DNA of 64,000 nucleotides from Pseudohalocynthiibacter aestuariivivens (GTDB lineage: Bacteria > Pseudomonadota > Alphaproteobacteria > Rhodobacterales > Rhodobacteraceae), in NCBI RefSeq assembly GCF_011040495.1, contig NZ_CP049037.1, positions 3,534,001 to 3,598,000 on the forward strand. Direction: 5' to 3'. Below the pieces are notes generated by a model that made no database searches, was not told where the DNA came from, and saw only the letters and a program-made list of their open reading frames with translations. Shown piece by piece: positions 17,054-26,215 of the stretch. Every line of letters starts with the position of its first letter. The first letter of the stretch is position 1. The translations under genes were made by a program, and so were the position numbers.

Positions 17054-17979
17054 TGTCCGTCGCGATCATTACCTGTGCGATCACCGGCTCGATCCATACG
17101 CCCTCGATGTCGCCCCATCTGCCCTACACTGCCGACCAGATTGCAGAGCAATCCATCGCTGCGGCCCAAGCGGGGGCGGCCATCCTGCATCTGCATGCGC
17201 GCGACCCCGCCAATGGCCGACCCTCTGCCGACGTTGACCATTGGCGCGCCTTCCTGCCACGTATCAAGGCGGGCACGGATGCGGTGATCAACATGACCAC
17301 CGGCGGCAGTGCGGTGATGAGTCTGGACGACCGGCTGGCGGCCCCGCTGATGGCCGCACCAGAGATGTGCAGCCTGAACATGGGCAGCATGAATTTCGCG
17401 CTTTATCCAATGGCGGCCCGCAAGGGAGAATGGCGTTTCGACTGGGAGAAGCCATTTCTGGAAAATTCAGATGATCTGGTGTTCAAGAACACGCCGCGCG
17501 ACATAACCCGTATCCTGACCGATTTGGGGCAGGCGCGCGGCGCGCGGTTCGAGTTCGAGTGCTACGACGTGAGCCACCTGCACATGCTGCGTCACTTCAT
17601 GGATCGCGGGCTGGTCGAAGGGCCGGTGTTTCTACAATTCGTTTTTGGCGTGTTGGGTGGGATGGGGGCAGATGCCGATAACCTGCGCCACATGAAGCAC
17701 ATGGCGGACAAGCTGTTGGGCGATGATTACATGTTCTCTGTTCTTGCGGCGGGTCGACATCAGATGCCGATGGCGCAGATCGCCGCCGAAATGGGCGGGC
17801 ATGTGCGGGTCGGACTGGAGGATAATCTGAGCCTTGCCAAGGGGCAACTGGCACGTTCTAACGCAGAGTTGGTGGATAAGGTGCGCGGTCTCGTTGAGCA
17901 GACGGGACGCCATCCGGCGACCCCCGCAGAGGCGCGGGCGATGCTGGCGCTGAAGGGGGCAGGCAAGACGGCGATATGA
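17053..17979 (+). CDS. Beta-keto acid cleavage enzyme (BKACE, formerly DUF849)
   Basis: At 308 residues this has the expected family length. The metal-binding His-x-His is at residues 46 and 48 (ILHLHARDP), the same numbers as in the characterised 3-keto-5-aminohexanoate cleavage enzyme Kce, and the third ligand is Glu256 in VRVGLEDNL. Other family segments are INMTTGG, EMCSLNMGSMNF and FGVLGGMGAD. BKACEs condense a beta-keto acid with acetyl-CoA to give acetoacetate and a new acyl-CoA. Subfamilies act on 3-keto-5-aminohexanoate, dehydrocarnitine and others. Its coupling to an aminotransferase suggests that its keto acid arises by transamination. The exact substrate is unknown. Confidence 0.9.
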   Translation: MSVAIITCAITGSIHTPSMSPHLPYTADQIAEQSIAAAQAGAAILHLHARDPANGRPSADVDHWRAFLPRIKAGTDAVINMTTGGSAVMSLDDRLAAPLMAAPEMCSLNMGSMNFALYPMAARKGEWRFDWEKPFLENSDDLVFKNTPRDITRILTDLGQARGARFEFECYDVSHLHMLRHFMDRGLVEGPVFLQFVFGVLGGMGADADNLRHMKHMADKLLGDDYMFSVLAAGRHQMPMAQIAAEMGGHVRVGLEDNLSLAKGQLARSNAELVDKVRGLVEQTGRHPATPAEARAMLALKGAGKTAI

Positions 17980-18458
17980 CGGATGTGCAATTTCGAATTG
18001 CTGGGCGCGACGATGCGGCGCAACTGAATACTGCGCTGGCCGCGCTATCGGCTGAGTTGGGGGATTGTCATCGCTCGGAGGTCGCAGACTTGATGCGGGC
18101 GATCGAAGGCACGCATCCGGCGTTTCGCGCGATTTTGGCCGAGGTGGGTACGACACTCGTTGGCGTGGCGGTCTATTCGCCGCTTTTTTCGACCTCGCGG
18201 GGGTGTGTCGTCGCATATGTATCTGATCTATGGGTCCTGACCGACCATCGCGGCACGGGGCTGGGACAGAACATATTGCGCGCGGTCATGCACGATGCAC
18301 GATCGGAATGGGATGCGCGCTGGATGAAGCTGACGGTCTATGACACCAGCCCCGCAGCGCGACGGTTCTACGAGCGGCTGGGGTTTGGTCCGGCTGAGGG
18401 AAGTACAGAAATGCATCTGGACACGAGCGGATGCACGGCACTGGGAGGCGATGTATGA
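17976..18458 (+). CDS. GNAT-family N-acetyltransferase
   Basis: A 160-residue single-domain GNAT. The acetyl-CoA pyrophosphate loop is HRGTGLGQNILRAVM at about residues 88-102, preceded by the VAYVSDLWVL strand. The C-terminal SPAARRFYERLGF is the usual motif B. The substrate is probably a small amine. It is linked by ATGA to the BKACE gene and to the acetylpolyamine amidohydrolase gene, so acetylation and deacetylation are encoded side by side. It could protect or detoxify an amine intermediate, but that is inference. Confidence 0.87.
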   Translation: MTDVQFRIAGRDDAAQLNTALAALSAELGDCHRSEVADLMRAIEGTHPAFRAILAEVGTTLVGVAVYSPLFSTSRGCVVAYVSDLWVLTDHRGTGLGQNILRAVMHDARSEWDARWMKLTVYDTSPAARRFYERLGFGPAEGSTEMHLDTSGCTALGGDV

Positions 18459-19477
18459 AAGCGTTTTTTGATGACCGGCAATGGGCGCATGATCCGCAGA
18501 ATTTCATGGCCAATGGTGCATTTTCGCCAAACCCTGAACAGCCTCGCCGGATCGAGATACTGCGCGCGGCAGCCGTAGATGCCGGTTGCGACTTTGACGC
18601 GCCGAATGATGCCGGGCTTGGCCCTATCGCGGCTGTTCATACGGCGGAATATCTGACGTTTTTACGCAATATCCACACCCGCTGGCTGCGGATCGAGGGT
18701 GCCGGCCCGGAGGTAATCCCCAACATCCATCCGGCGAACCGCTCCGATGGCTACCCAAGATCAGCTGTGGGGCAGGCCGGGTATCATCAGGCTGATACGG
18801 CCTGCCCGATCGCGGCGGGCACATGGGATGCGGCCTATTGGTCGGCACAAAGCGCAGTGGCGGGGGCTGATTGCATCGCTCGTGGCGCGCGTGCGGCCTA
18901 TGTTCTGTCGCGCCCACCGGGGCATCATGCCTTTGCGGATCTGGCGGGCGGATTCTGTTTCCTGAATAATTCCGCCATCGCGGCAGAGCGCCTGCGCGCC
19001 GCCGGGTTGCGCCCTGCGATTGTTGATGTGGACGTGCATCACGGCAATGGCACCCAAGGTATCTTTTATACGCGCGGGGATGTTCTAACGGTGTCGATCC
19101 ATGCCGATCCCGTCCGTTTCTACCCGTTTTTCTGGGGACACGCGCAAGAACGCGGAGAAGGCGCCGGGCTGGGCGCTAACCTGAACCTGCCATTGCCACG
19201 CGGCACCGATGACAATGCATTCTTGCGCGCGCTGGATGCGTCGCTGGCTTGCGTCGACAGCTTTGGCGCAGATGTGATTGTGGTTGCGCTGGGGTTGGAT
19301 GCCTCGATTGACGACCCGTTTCAGGGATTTGCGGTGACGCAGGACGGGTTTGCCCGGATTGGCGATACCTTCGCCAAAACCGGGTTGCCGGTGCTCTTTG
19401 TTCAGGAAGGGGGATATATATCGGACACGTTGGGGGCGAATCTGACGCGCACACTAGAAGGGTACGGTGCACCATGA
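18455..19477 (+). CDS. aphA: Acetylpolyamine amidohydrolase (histone-deacetylase family)
   Basis: The start at ATG 18455 is preceded by GGGAGG and overlaps the GNAT stop by four bases; an in-frame codon at 18431 lies inside the GNAT gene. The resulting 340 residues match the 341 of Mycoplana acetylpolyamine amidohydrolase. Zinc ligands are Asp193, His195 (DVDVHHGNGT) and Asp282 (LGLDASIDDP). The catalytic His pair is 157-158 (RPPGHHAF), and the transition-state Tyr321 sits in QEGGY. It should hydrolyse N-acetylputrescine, acetylspermidine or a similar omega-acetamido amine to acetate and free amine. Its place after a polyamine-type importer fits use of imported acetylated amines. Confidence 0.92.
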   Translation: MKAFFDDRQWAHDPQNFMANGAFSPNPEQPRRIEILRAAAVDAGCDFDAPNDAGLGPIAAVHTAEYLTFLRNIHTRWLRIEGAGPEVIPNIHPANRSDGYPRSAVGQAGYHQADTACPIAAGTWDAAYWSAQSAVAGADCIARGARAAYVLSRPPGHHAFADLAGGFCFLNNSAIAAERLRAAGLRPAIVDVDVHHGNGTQGIFYTRGDVLTVSIHADPVRFYPFFWGHAQERGEGAGLGANLNLPLPRGTDDNAFLRALDASLACVDSFGADVIVVALGLDASIDDPFQGFAVTQDGFARIGDTFAKTGLPVLFVQEGGYISDTLGANLTRTLEGYGAP

Positions 19478-20583
19478 GTTCTGCAGATGTTATCATCATC
19501 GGCGGCGGGATTGCCGGGACCAGCGCAGGGGCTGAGATTGCTGCAGATGCATCGGTTCTGTTGTTAGAGACAGAGCCGCACCTAGGATACCATTCAACCG
19601 GGCGTTCGGCAGCGATTTTCATCCGTAACTATGGCAACGCAACTTTGCGCGCGCTCAACGCACTGGCGGTGCCGGTGTTGGAAAATCCTGCCGGTATCGC
19701 GGATGAAACACTCTTGTCGCCCCGCGGCGAATTGCTGTTAGCCTCCGAAGCCGAGATGGGCGCGCTCGAATCCTACGCTGCCGGGGCGGAGGGGCTGGAT
19801 CGGTTAACCGCTGCAGAGGCGGTGGCTTTGGTGCCGATCCTGCGCGAAGATCGGATCACCGCCGCGATTTATGAAAACGACGCGCAAGGGATCGACGTAG
19901 ACCGCATGCTGCAAGGCTACGCGCGTCTATTGCGATCACGCGGTGGGCGGGTCGTGACTGACGCACCGGTGACGGGGCTGACCCGCTCAGCCGGGCTATG
20001 GCAGGTAACGGCGGGTGGTGATGTTCATACGGCGCCGATTGTGATCAATGCTGCCGGGGCATGGGCCGGGCAAATGGGGCAGCTGGCAGGGGCGGTCCCG
20101 ATCACGTTGACACCAAAACGCCGCTCTGCCGCACTCCTGCCCGCACCGGACGGATATGACACCGAACGATGGCCGCTCTTCGGATCGGTCGCCGAAACGT
20201 GGTACGCAAAACCCGACGCCGGCCGCTTGATGGTCAGCCCCGCTGATGCCGACCCGGTGGAGCCGCACGACGCCTGGCCCGATGACATGGTGCTGGCCGA
20301 AGGACTGCACCGCTACGAATGCGCAGTCACGGTCCCCGTGACGCGGGTTGAACGGTCCTGGGCCGGGCTGCGCACGTTTGCACCGGACGCCACGCCCGTC
20401 GTCGGGCTCGATCGTCGCGCCGAGGGATTCTTCTGGCTCGCCGGACAGGGCGGGTATGGAGTGCAGACGGCCCCGGCACTGTCGCAGATCGCTGCGGGCC
20501 TACTGCGCGGTGAACCGTCGGTGGGGCCGGATTTGCTGCGCGCTCTGTCACCCGAGCGTTTCGAGGGCACGGTACATCCCTGA
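19474..20583 (+). CDS. FAD-dependent oxidoreductase, DAO family (amino acid oxidase/dehydrogenase-like)
   Basis: The 369-residue protein opens with the dinucleotide motif IIIGGGIAGTSAGAEIA, then GYHSTGRSAAIF, which is typical of D-amino acid or glycine oxidase-like DAO members. The closing FAD contact is FFWLAGQGGYGVQTAPALS. It would oxidise an amino acid or secondary amine to an imine. It is joined to aphA by ATGA and ends the operon. A role on the amine or amino acid released by the upstream enzymes is likely, but the substrate is not recognisable. Confidence 0.87.
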   Translation: MSSADVIIIGGGIAGTSAGAEIAADASVLLLETEPHLGYHSTGRSAAIFIRNYGNATLRALNALAVPVLENPAGIADETLLSPRGELLLASEAEMGALESYAAGAEGLDRLTAAEAVALVPILREDRITAAIYENDAQGIDVDRMLQGYARLLRSRGGRVVTDAPVTGLTRSAGLWQVTAGGDVHTAPIVINAAGAWAGQMGQLAGAVPITLTPKRRSAALLPAPDGYDTERWPLFGSVAETWYAKPDAGRLMVSPADADPVEPHDAWPDDMVLAEGLHRYECAVTVPVTRVERSWAGLRTFAPDATPVVGLDRRAEGFFWLAGQGGYGVQTAPALSQIAAGLLRGEPSVGPDLLRALSPERFEGTVHP

Positions 20584-20834
20584 CACATATCTCGGCAACG
20601 GTGTCTGCTGACCGGGAATATCCTGAAGTCCGGCGCGATGCCCCCGGCCCGATGTCTTGTTAATGGCACCGGGTCCACAGAATTGATGTGATCGCCCGGC
20701 TGGCAACGCAGAAAACCGGACTTTAATTGCGTTCCCAACAGTATTATGACGGTTTTTCCGGGTTTCGCTTGAGCCTGCCCCGAGTTTAGAACACAAATTG
20801 TGGAACCCATTGGCCCCTTGATCAGGAGATCGCG
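20584..20834. other. 251-bp noncoding spacer between the amine operon and the mrp operon
   Basis: No convincing open reading frame, strong terminator or clear -35/-10 pair is visible. The stretch must hold the end of the upstream transcript and the promoter of the antiporter operon. AGGAG at 20824-20828 is the ribosome-binding site for the TTG start at 20835. Confidence 0.6.
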
Positions 20835-23714
20835 TTGTCCCTCTTCCTAATCGTCGCCTTGCCCTTTCTGGGCGCATTGCTCCCAGGATTGATGAATTCA
20901 GCGGGCAGGCAGGCCTGCGCAGGTGTGACCTTCATGGTGTCGTTGCTGGCTTTTGTCGGGCTTATGTCACATGTCCCCACGATCTTTGCGGGTGACGTCA
21001 TCACGGCGCGGGTGGACTGGCTGCCAACGCTTGGGCTCAATTTCACGCTGATGTTGGATGCGCTCGGATTTTTCTTTGCGTTCCTGATCCTTGGCATCGG
21101 CCTGTTGATCATCACCTATGGTCGCTTCTACCTGTCGCGCGATGACAACATGGGCGAATTCTTTACCTACCTCCTGCTTTTTCAGGGGGCGATGGTTGGT
21201 ATTGTTCTTAGCGATAACATATTGCTATTATTAGTTTTCTGGGAACTGACATCGCTCTCGTCCTTTTTGCTGATCGGCTATTGGAAGCACCTGCCGGAAG
21301 GGCGTCAGGGCGCACGCATGGCGCTGGCCGTAACCGGAATGGGTGGGCTGGCGATGATCGGGGGCATGTTGATCCTTGGTCAGATTGTCGGCAGTTACGA
21401 TCTGAGCGTCATCTTGCAGAACCGCGACATGATTCAGGCCGATCCACTCTACGTGCCCGCGTTGTTGTTGATCCTGATGGGGTGTTTCACCAAATCGGCG
21501 CAGTTTCCGTTCCATTTCTGGCTGCCGCATGCGATGGCCGCGCCTACGCCGGTCAGCGCCTATCTACACTCTGCCACGATGGTCAAGGCGGGAATTTTCC
21601 TAATGGCCCGCATGTGGCCGGTGCTGTCCGGCACGCCAGAATGGGTGATGATCGTGACGACCGCCGGGCTGATCACCATGGTGCTGGGCGCGGTAATTGC
21701 CCTCTTCAAGCATGACCTGAAGGCGCTGCTGGCGTTCTCGACGGTGTCACATCTGGGGCTGATCACCATGCTGCTCGGCACAGGTACAGCATTCGGTGCG
21801 ATGGCGGCGGTGTTCCATATCCTTAACCATGCGACGTTCAAGGCCGCGCTCTTTATGTCGGCCGGTATCATCGACCACGAGGCACATACCCGCGATATCC
21901 GCCGTCTGGGGGGGCTACGGCACCTGATGCCGGTGACATTCGTGATCGCCACGCTGGCGGCGCTGTCGATGGCGGGTATCCCGTTGCTGAACGGATTTCT
22001 GAGCAAGGAGATGATGCTCGAAGAAGCAGTGCATACGACCCTTTATGGGACGTGGTGGCTGGTGCCAGTGATGGCGACTGTCGGCTCGCTCTTTTCCGCG
22101 GCTTACTGTTTTCGCTTTATCAGCCACACCTTTCTGGGCCCCAAGCGCGACGATTACCCGTCGCATCCGCATGATCCGGGATCGGGCATGTGGCTGCCGC
22201 CTGCGATTCTGGTCGTATTGGTCGTCGTCATCGGTGTGGCACCGTTTCTGGCAGAGCCATTCGTCAAGCTGGTGACCGGTGCCGTGTTGGGCAATGCCCT
22301 ACCAATGCCCACGGCGCATCTGAAAATCTGGCATGGACTGACGACGCCCCTATACATGTCGATTGTCGCGGTGGGCGGCGGTTTGATCGTTTTGGCGCTG
22401 TTCACCCCGCTTTTGCGCGGCTGGGACGCGGCCCCACGCCCCGAGGCAAAAATCATTTTCGACCGGATTATCGCGGGTTCAGTTTGGGTCGCACGTGGCG
22501 TGGTTCGGCCCCTGCATGACGGCGCCTTCACGCGCTACGGCGCCATTATGGCGGTGACCGTGCTGGCAGCGGGCTATTATGCGTGGAGCACCGGCACCGT
22601 GAGCGCACCGACGCGGACTTTGCAATCGCCGGGCGCTGTACCAATTGCAGGTTGGCTCATGCTGGTGTCGGCAACGGTCGGTATGGTGTTTCTGCACCGC
22701 AACCGATTGTTGGCGCTCATCCTGATCGCCATCGTCGGATTGATGGTGTCGATCGGCTTTGTATTCCTCAGCGCGCCGGACCTGGCGATGACCCAAATCA
22801 CAGTTGAGGTGGTAACAATTATCCTGCTGCTGCTGGCGCTGAATTTCCTGCCCAACCGCACACCGGTCGAGAGCAGCCTGTTGCGGCGGACCCGCGACGG
22901 TGCGGTGGCGATAGCGGGTGGGCTGGGCGCGATGGGGCTGGCCTATCACTATCTGTTGCGGGATGCCGTAACGACGCCGATTTCCGAATTCCATCTTGCC
23001 AATTCCTATAAGGGCGGCGGAGGCACCAATGTCGTCAATGTAATCCTTGTCGATTTCCGGGGGTTTGACACGTATGGCGAGATCATCGTGCTGGGGATCG
23101 CGGCACTGCTGATCTATGCGCTGACCGAAACGCTGCTGGCCGGGCCGGTCCGGGCGCGTTTGCTGAACCGCAAACCGGATCAGGCGCGCGCAGGTGATAT
23201 GCATCCGACGATGATGGTGGTGTTGACCCGCGTAATCATGCCGGTGGTTCTGATGGTCGGATTCTACATCTTCCTGCGGGGTCACAACGAACCGGGCGGC
23301 GGGTTCATTGCCGGGCTGATCGTGTCCATTGCCGTGGTGATGCAATATATGGCGAGTGGATTCAGCTGGGCGTCGGCGCGACAGCATTACCCATATCATG
23401 GCATCATCGGATCGGGTGTGCTGATCGCTGGGTTGACAGGAATGGGATCATGGTTCGTCGGTAAACCCTTCCTGACATCGGACTTCACCTATGTCCGTAT
23501 CCCACCTTTTGAGGAGTTCGAGTTGGCTACCGCCGCGCTGTTTGATCTGGGAGTGTTTCTGGCAGTTGTGGGCGCGGTAATGCTGTCGCTCGAAAGCTTT
23601 TCGCGCCTCGCGCGGCGTGCGCAAATGACTGAGAGCGAGCATGCGATGGATATTGACCCGTCCCGCGACGAATCAACCGCGAGCGCAGAACCCGCTGCAA
23701 GGGGGGAGGGGTAA
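20835..23714 (+). CDS. Fused MrpA-MrpB subunit of a monovalent cation/proton antiporter
   Basis: The 959 residues combine a long NuoL/ND5-like MrpA part with a C-terminal MrpB domain from about residue 790. The MrpA part has many transmembrane helices and the LVFWELTSLSSFLLIGYWK and KSAQFPFHFWLPHAMAAPTPVSAYLHSATMV regions; the MrpB part includes RVIMPVVLMVGFYIFLRGHNEPGGGFIAGL. The fusion is typical of group 2 mrp (pha) operons in alphaproteobacteria. Start is TTG at 20835 with AGGAG six bases ahead. As part of the six-gene complex it exchanges Na+ or K+ for protons and supports pH and salt tolerance. The tail after the last helix is charged and hydrophilic. Confidence 0.95.
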   Translation: MSLFLIVALPFLGALLPGLMNSAGRQACAGVTFMVSLLAFVGLMSHVPTIFAGDVITARVDWLPTLGLNFTLMLDALGFFFAFLILGIGLLIITYGRFYLSRDDNMGEFFTYLLLFQGAMVGIVLSDNILLLLVFWELTSLSSFLLIGYWKHLPEGRQGARMALAVTGMGGLAMIGGMLILGQIVGSYDLSVILQNRDMIQADPLYVPALLLILMGCFTKSAQFPFHFWLPHAMAAPTPVSAYLHSATMVKAGIFLMARMWPVLSGTPEWVMIVTTAGLITMVLGAVIALFKHDLKALLAFSTVSHLGLITMLLGTGTAFGAMAAVFHILNHATFKAALFMSAGIIDHEAHTRDIRRLGGLRHLMPVTFVIATLAALSMAGIPLLNGFLSKEMMLEEAVHTTLYGTWWLVPVMATVGSLFSAAYCFRFISHTFLGPKRDDYPSHPHDPGSGMWLPPAILVVLVVVIGVAPFLAEPFVKLVTGAVLGNALPMPTAHLKIWHGLTTPLYMSIVAVGGGLIVLALFTPLLRGWDAAPRPEAKIIFDRIIAGSVWVARGVVRPLHDGAFTRYGAIMAVTVLAAGYYAWSTGTVSAPTRTLQSPGAVPIAGWLMLVSATVGMVFLHRNRLLALILIAIVGLMVSIGFVFLSAPDLAMTQITVEVVTIILLLLALNFLPNRTPVESSLLRRTRDGAVAIAGGLGAMGLAYHYLLRDAVTTPISEFHLANSYKGGGGTNVVNVILVDFRGFDTYGEIIVLGIAALLIYALTETLLAGPVRARLLNRKPDQARAGDMHPTMMVVLTRVIMPVVLMVGFYIFLRGHNEPGGGFIAGLIVSIAVVMQYMASGFSWASARQHYPYHGIIGSGVLIAGLTGMGSWFVGKPFLTSDFTYVRIPPFEEFELATAALFDLGVFLAVVGAVMLSLESFSRLARRAQMTESEHAMDIDPSRDESTASAEPAARGEG

Positions 23715-23715
23715 C

Positions 23716-24081
23716 ATGGAACTTCTCGTCGCTTCTGCCATCGGCATTCTGACAGCCGCGGGGCTGTATCTGGTACTGCGTCTGCGCACATTCCCGGTGA
23801 TTATGGGCATGTCGCTGCTGACTTACGCGGTAAACGTCTTTCTCTTCGCCTCGGGTCGGTTGACCGTTGGCGCGCCGCCGATCCTGCAAAAAGGGGTCGA
23901 GACCTATACCGATCCGCTGCCGCAGGCACTGGTACTGACCGCGATCGTGATCTCTTTTGGGATGACGGCGGTAATCGTGATGATCGCGCTGGGGGCCTAT
24001 CTGGGGTCGGACGACGATCATGTGGATGACATCGATGAGGATGATACTTCCGGCACGTCTGTGCAGGGGGATCGGGTATGA
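23716..24081 (+). CDS. mrpC: Mrp antiporter subunit C (NuoK-like)
   Basis: The start is placed at ATG 23716, one base after the mrpAB stop and preceded by GGGGGAGGGG; the frame is open further upstream but only inside mrpAB. The 121 residues hold three transmembrane helices in the NuoK/MnhC pattern (LLVASAIGILTAAGLYLVLR, VIMGMSLLTYAVNVFLFASG, and ALVLTAIVISFGMTAVIVMI) and an acidic tail rich in Asp. It is an essential membrane subunit of the antiporter. It overlaps mrpD by ATGA. Confidence 0.95.
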   Translation: MELLVASAIGILTAAGLYLVLRLRTFPVIMGMSLLTYAVNVFLFASGRLTVGAPPILQKGVETYTDPLPQALVLTAIVISFGMTAVIVMIALGAYLGSDDDHVDDIDEDDTSGTSVQGDRV

Positions 24082-25712
24082 GTCATTGGATTATTCTGCC
24101 TGTCGTCCTGCCTGCCATTCTTGCCCCGTTCATCGTGCTGGCCGCACGGTATCATATCGGTATCCAGCGTGCGGTGTCCGTCGCGGGCGTGATGTCCCTG
24201 ATCGTGATCGCTGCCGGGCTGGCATGGCAAGCTTCTGACGGAACGATCACGCTCTATCAGCTGAGCGATTGGGCCGCGCCTTTTGGCATTGTGCTTGTCG
24301 CTGACAGGCTGTCGACGCTGATGGTGCTATTGACGGCGGTGCTGGCGCTCTTTGTGCTGCTCTACGCCATCGGATCGGGTTGGGACAATCGGGGTCGACA
24401 TTTCCATGCGCTCTATCAGTTTCAGCTGATGGGGATCATGGGGGCGTTCCTGACCGGCGACCTGTTCAACCTCTTTGTATTTTTCGAAGTGCTGCTGATT
24501 GCCTCTTATGGCCTGATGATCCATGCGGGCGGCAATGTACGGCTGCGCGCAGGGGTGCAGTATGTGCTGTTTAACCTTCTGGGCTCTACGCTGTTCCTGT
24601 TTGCGCTCGGGTCGATCTACGCCGAGACAGGCACGCTCAACATGGCCGATCTGGCAGAGCGTGCGCAAATGATAGGGGCGGACTCGACGGCCGGTATCCG
24701 CATTGCGGCGGTGCTATTGTTACTGGTCTTTGCAATCAAGGCCGCGGTGGTGCCGCTGCATTTCTGGTTGCCATCAAGCTATGCCGAAGCGCCAGCACCA
24801 GTGGCGGCGCTCTTTGCGATTATGACCAAGGTGGGTGCCTATGCGATCATCCGCGTCTACACTATTGTCTTCCCTCCTGATCTGGCTGTGACGGCGGACC
24901 TGCATGGCGCATTGTTGCTGCCTGCTGCGCTGGTATCGCTGGCGATCGGGATGATCGGCGTGCTGGCAGCGCGCAAGCTGGACAGGCTCGTGGCGTTTGC
25001 CGTCATCGGGTCCATGGGTATGGTGATGGTTGCCATATCACTGTTTACCCAAGCGGGGATTGCGGCGGCGCTATACTATATAGTGCATTCGACCTTGGCG
25101 GCGGGTGCGCTGTTCCTGATAACTGATCTGGTGCGCGCGGGACGTGACGATCTTGACCTGCGGGCGCAGCCGCCCGTGTCTGGTGCGGCACTGACGGCGG
25201 CGATGTTCTTTGTTGCGGGTATTGCGATGGTTGGCGTGCCGCCGCTGTCGGGTTTCGTCGGCAAGCTGTTAATTCTCGACGCGTCGTTCGGAACGGAGTC
25301 CGTGGTCTGGGTTTGGGCAATCGTACTTGGCGCCAGCCTGATCAGTCTGGTTGGTTTTGCCCGAGCAGGCAGCACGCTCTTCTGGAAAGCCGAGAGCGTT
25401 CCATACGCCGAAGGAGCAGAGCCAGCGCCGCATCCTTCTGGCCTGTCCTATGTTGCGGTGGGTGGTCTGTTGGGGCTGTTGGTGCTGTACACGGTTTTTG
25501 CGGGCAAGGCGCATGAATACATGAGCCGTACGTCGGCCCAACTCTTTGCTCCCGGTCCTTATATTTCCAAAGTGGTCAATACACCTGGCAAGCTGACCAG
25601 ACCAAAGCCCGCCAAGGTACCGAACGCGGAGGACGGGCAGAGCGACGAGAACAGTCATGGCACTGACGCCGCCCATGATGACGGCCATACAAACGCTGAG
25701 GAAGGGCACTGA
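24078..25712 (+). CDS. mrpD: Mrp antiporter subunit D (NuoM/N-like)
   Basis: A 544-residue polytopic protein of the proton-translocating ND2/4/5 family, with the conserved FFEVLLIASYGLMIH glutamate helix, the KAAVVPLHFWLPSSYAEAPAPVAALF region and the MVGVPPLSGFVGKLLIL loop. The last 40 or so residues are hydrophilic and rich in His, Asp and Glu (DAAHDDGHTNAEEGH), a lineage-specific extension. It couples ion exchange with the MrpA part of the complex. The mrpE start follows two bases after its stop codon. Confidence 0.95.
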   Translation: MSHWIILPVVLPAILAPFIVLAARYHIGIQRAVSVAGVMSLIVIAAGLAWQASDGTITLYQLSDWAAPFGIVLVADRLSTLMVLLTAVLALFVLLYAIGSGWDNRGRHFHALYQFQLMGIMGAFLTGDLFNLFVFFEVLLIASYGLMIHAGGNVRLRAGVQYVLFNLLGSTLFLFALGSIYAETGTLNMADLAERAQMIGADSTAGIRIAAVLLLLVFAIKAAVVPLHFWLPSSYAEAPAPVAALFAIMTKVGAYAIIRVYTIVFPPDLAVTADLHGALLLPAALVSLAIGMIGVLAARKLDRLVAFAVIGSMGMVMVAISLFTQAGIAAALYYIVHSTLAAGALFLITDLVRAGRDDLDLRAQPPVSGAALTAAMFFVAGIAMVGVPPLSGFVGKLLILDASFGTESVVWVWAIVLGASLISLVGFARAGSTLFWKAESVPYAEGAEPAPHPSGLSYVAVGGLLGLLVLYTVFAGKAHEYMSRTSAQLFAPGPYISKVVNTPGKLTRPKPAKVPNAEDGQSDENSHGTDAAHDDGHTNAEEGH

Positions 25713-25714
25713 AC

Positions 25715-26215
25715 ATGATACGCGCATTTCACTGGCTCTTTCCGCACCCATTGCTGACGCTGCTTCTGACGGCGGTCTGGACGCTGCTGCAAAACGATGT
25801 GTCTGCGGGAATGGTGGTCTTTGGCTTCATCCTTGGAATTATCATTCCGAGGTTCACGGTCGGCTGGTGGCCAGACAGACCGACCAAGATACGGGTCGGG
25901 CGGATGATGTCCTATATGGTGCTGGTGATCTGGGATATCTTGATCGCCAATGTTCAGGTCGCCTGGATCGTCCTGACGCGCCCCAATTCGAAACTGCGCC
26001 CGGCCTGGGTCGTGGTACCGTTGGACCTGCGTCAGCCCGAGGCAATCACGGTTTTGGCGGGCACGATAACGCTAACGCCCGGCACGGTGTCCACCGACCT
26101 GTCCAGCGATGGGCACAGTCTGCTGGTGCATACGCTGGATACGGATGATCCGGACGGGGTGCGGGACGAGATCAAACAGCGTTACGAGCGTCGTCTGAAG
26201 GAGATTTTCGTATGA
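25715..26215 (+). CDS. mrpE: Mrp antiporter subunit E
   Basis: At 166 residues this matches MrpE/MnhE in size. It has short N-terminal hydrophobic segments (LLTLLLTAVWTLLQN, MVVFGFILGIIIPRF), then the family sequence YMVLVIWDILIANVQVAWIVL and the ITLTPGTVSTDL motif in a hydrophilic C-terminal domain. It overlaps mrpF by four bases. The subunit is needed for assembly or full activity in characterised systems. Confidence 0.94.
   Translation: MIRAFHWLFPHPLLTLLLTAVWTLLQNDVSAGMVVFGFILGIIIPRFTVGWWPDRPTKIRVGRMMSYMVLVIWDILIANVQVAWIVLTRPNSKLRPAWVVVPLDLRQPEAITVLAGTITLTPGTVSTDLSSDGHSLLVHTLDTDDPDGVRDEIKQRYERRLKEIFV

Noticed and set aside
22479..23399. A 306-codon minus-strand open frame inside the mrpAB region
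   Set aside because: Antisense to conserved transmembrane segments, with a low-complexity polar translation rich in His and Arg.
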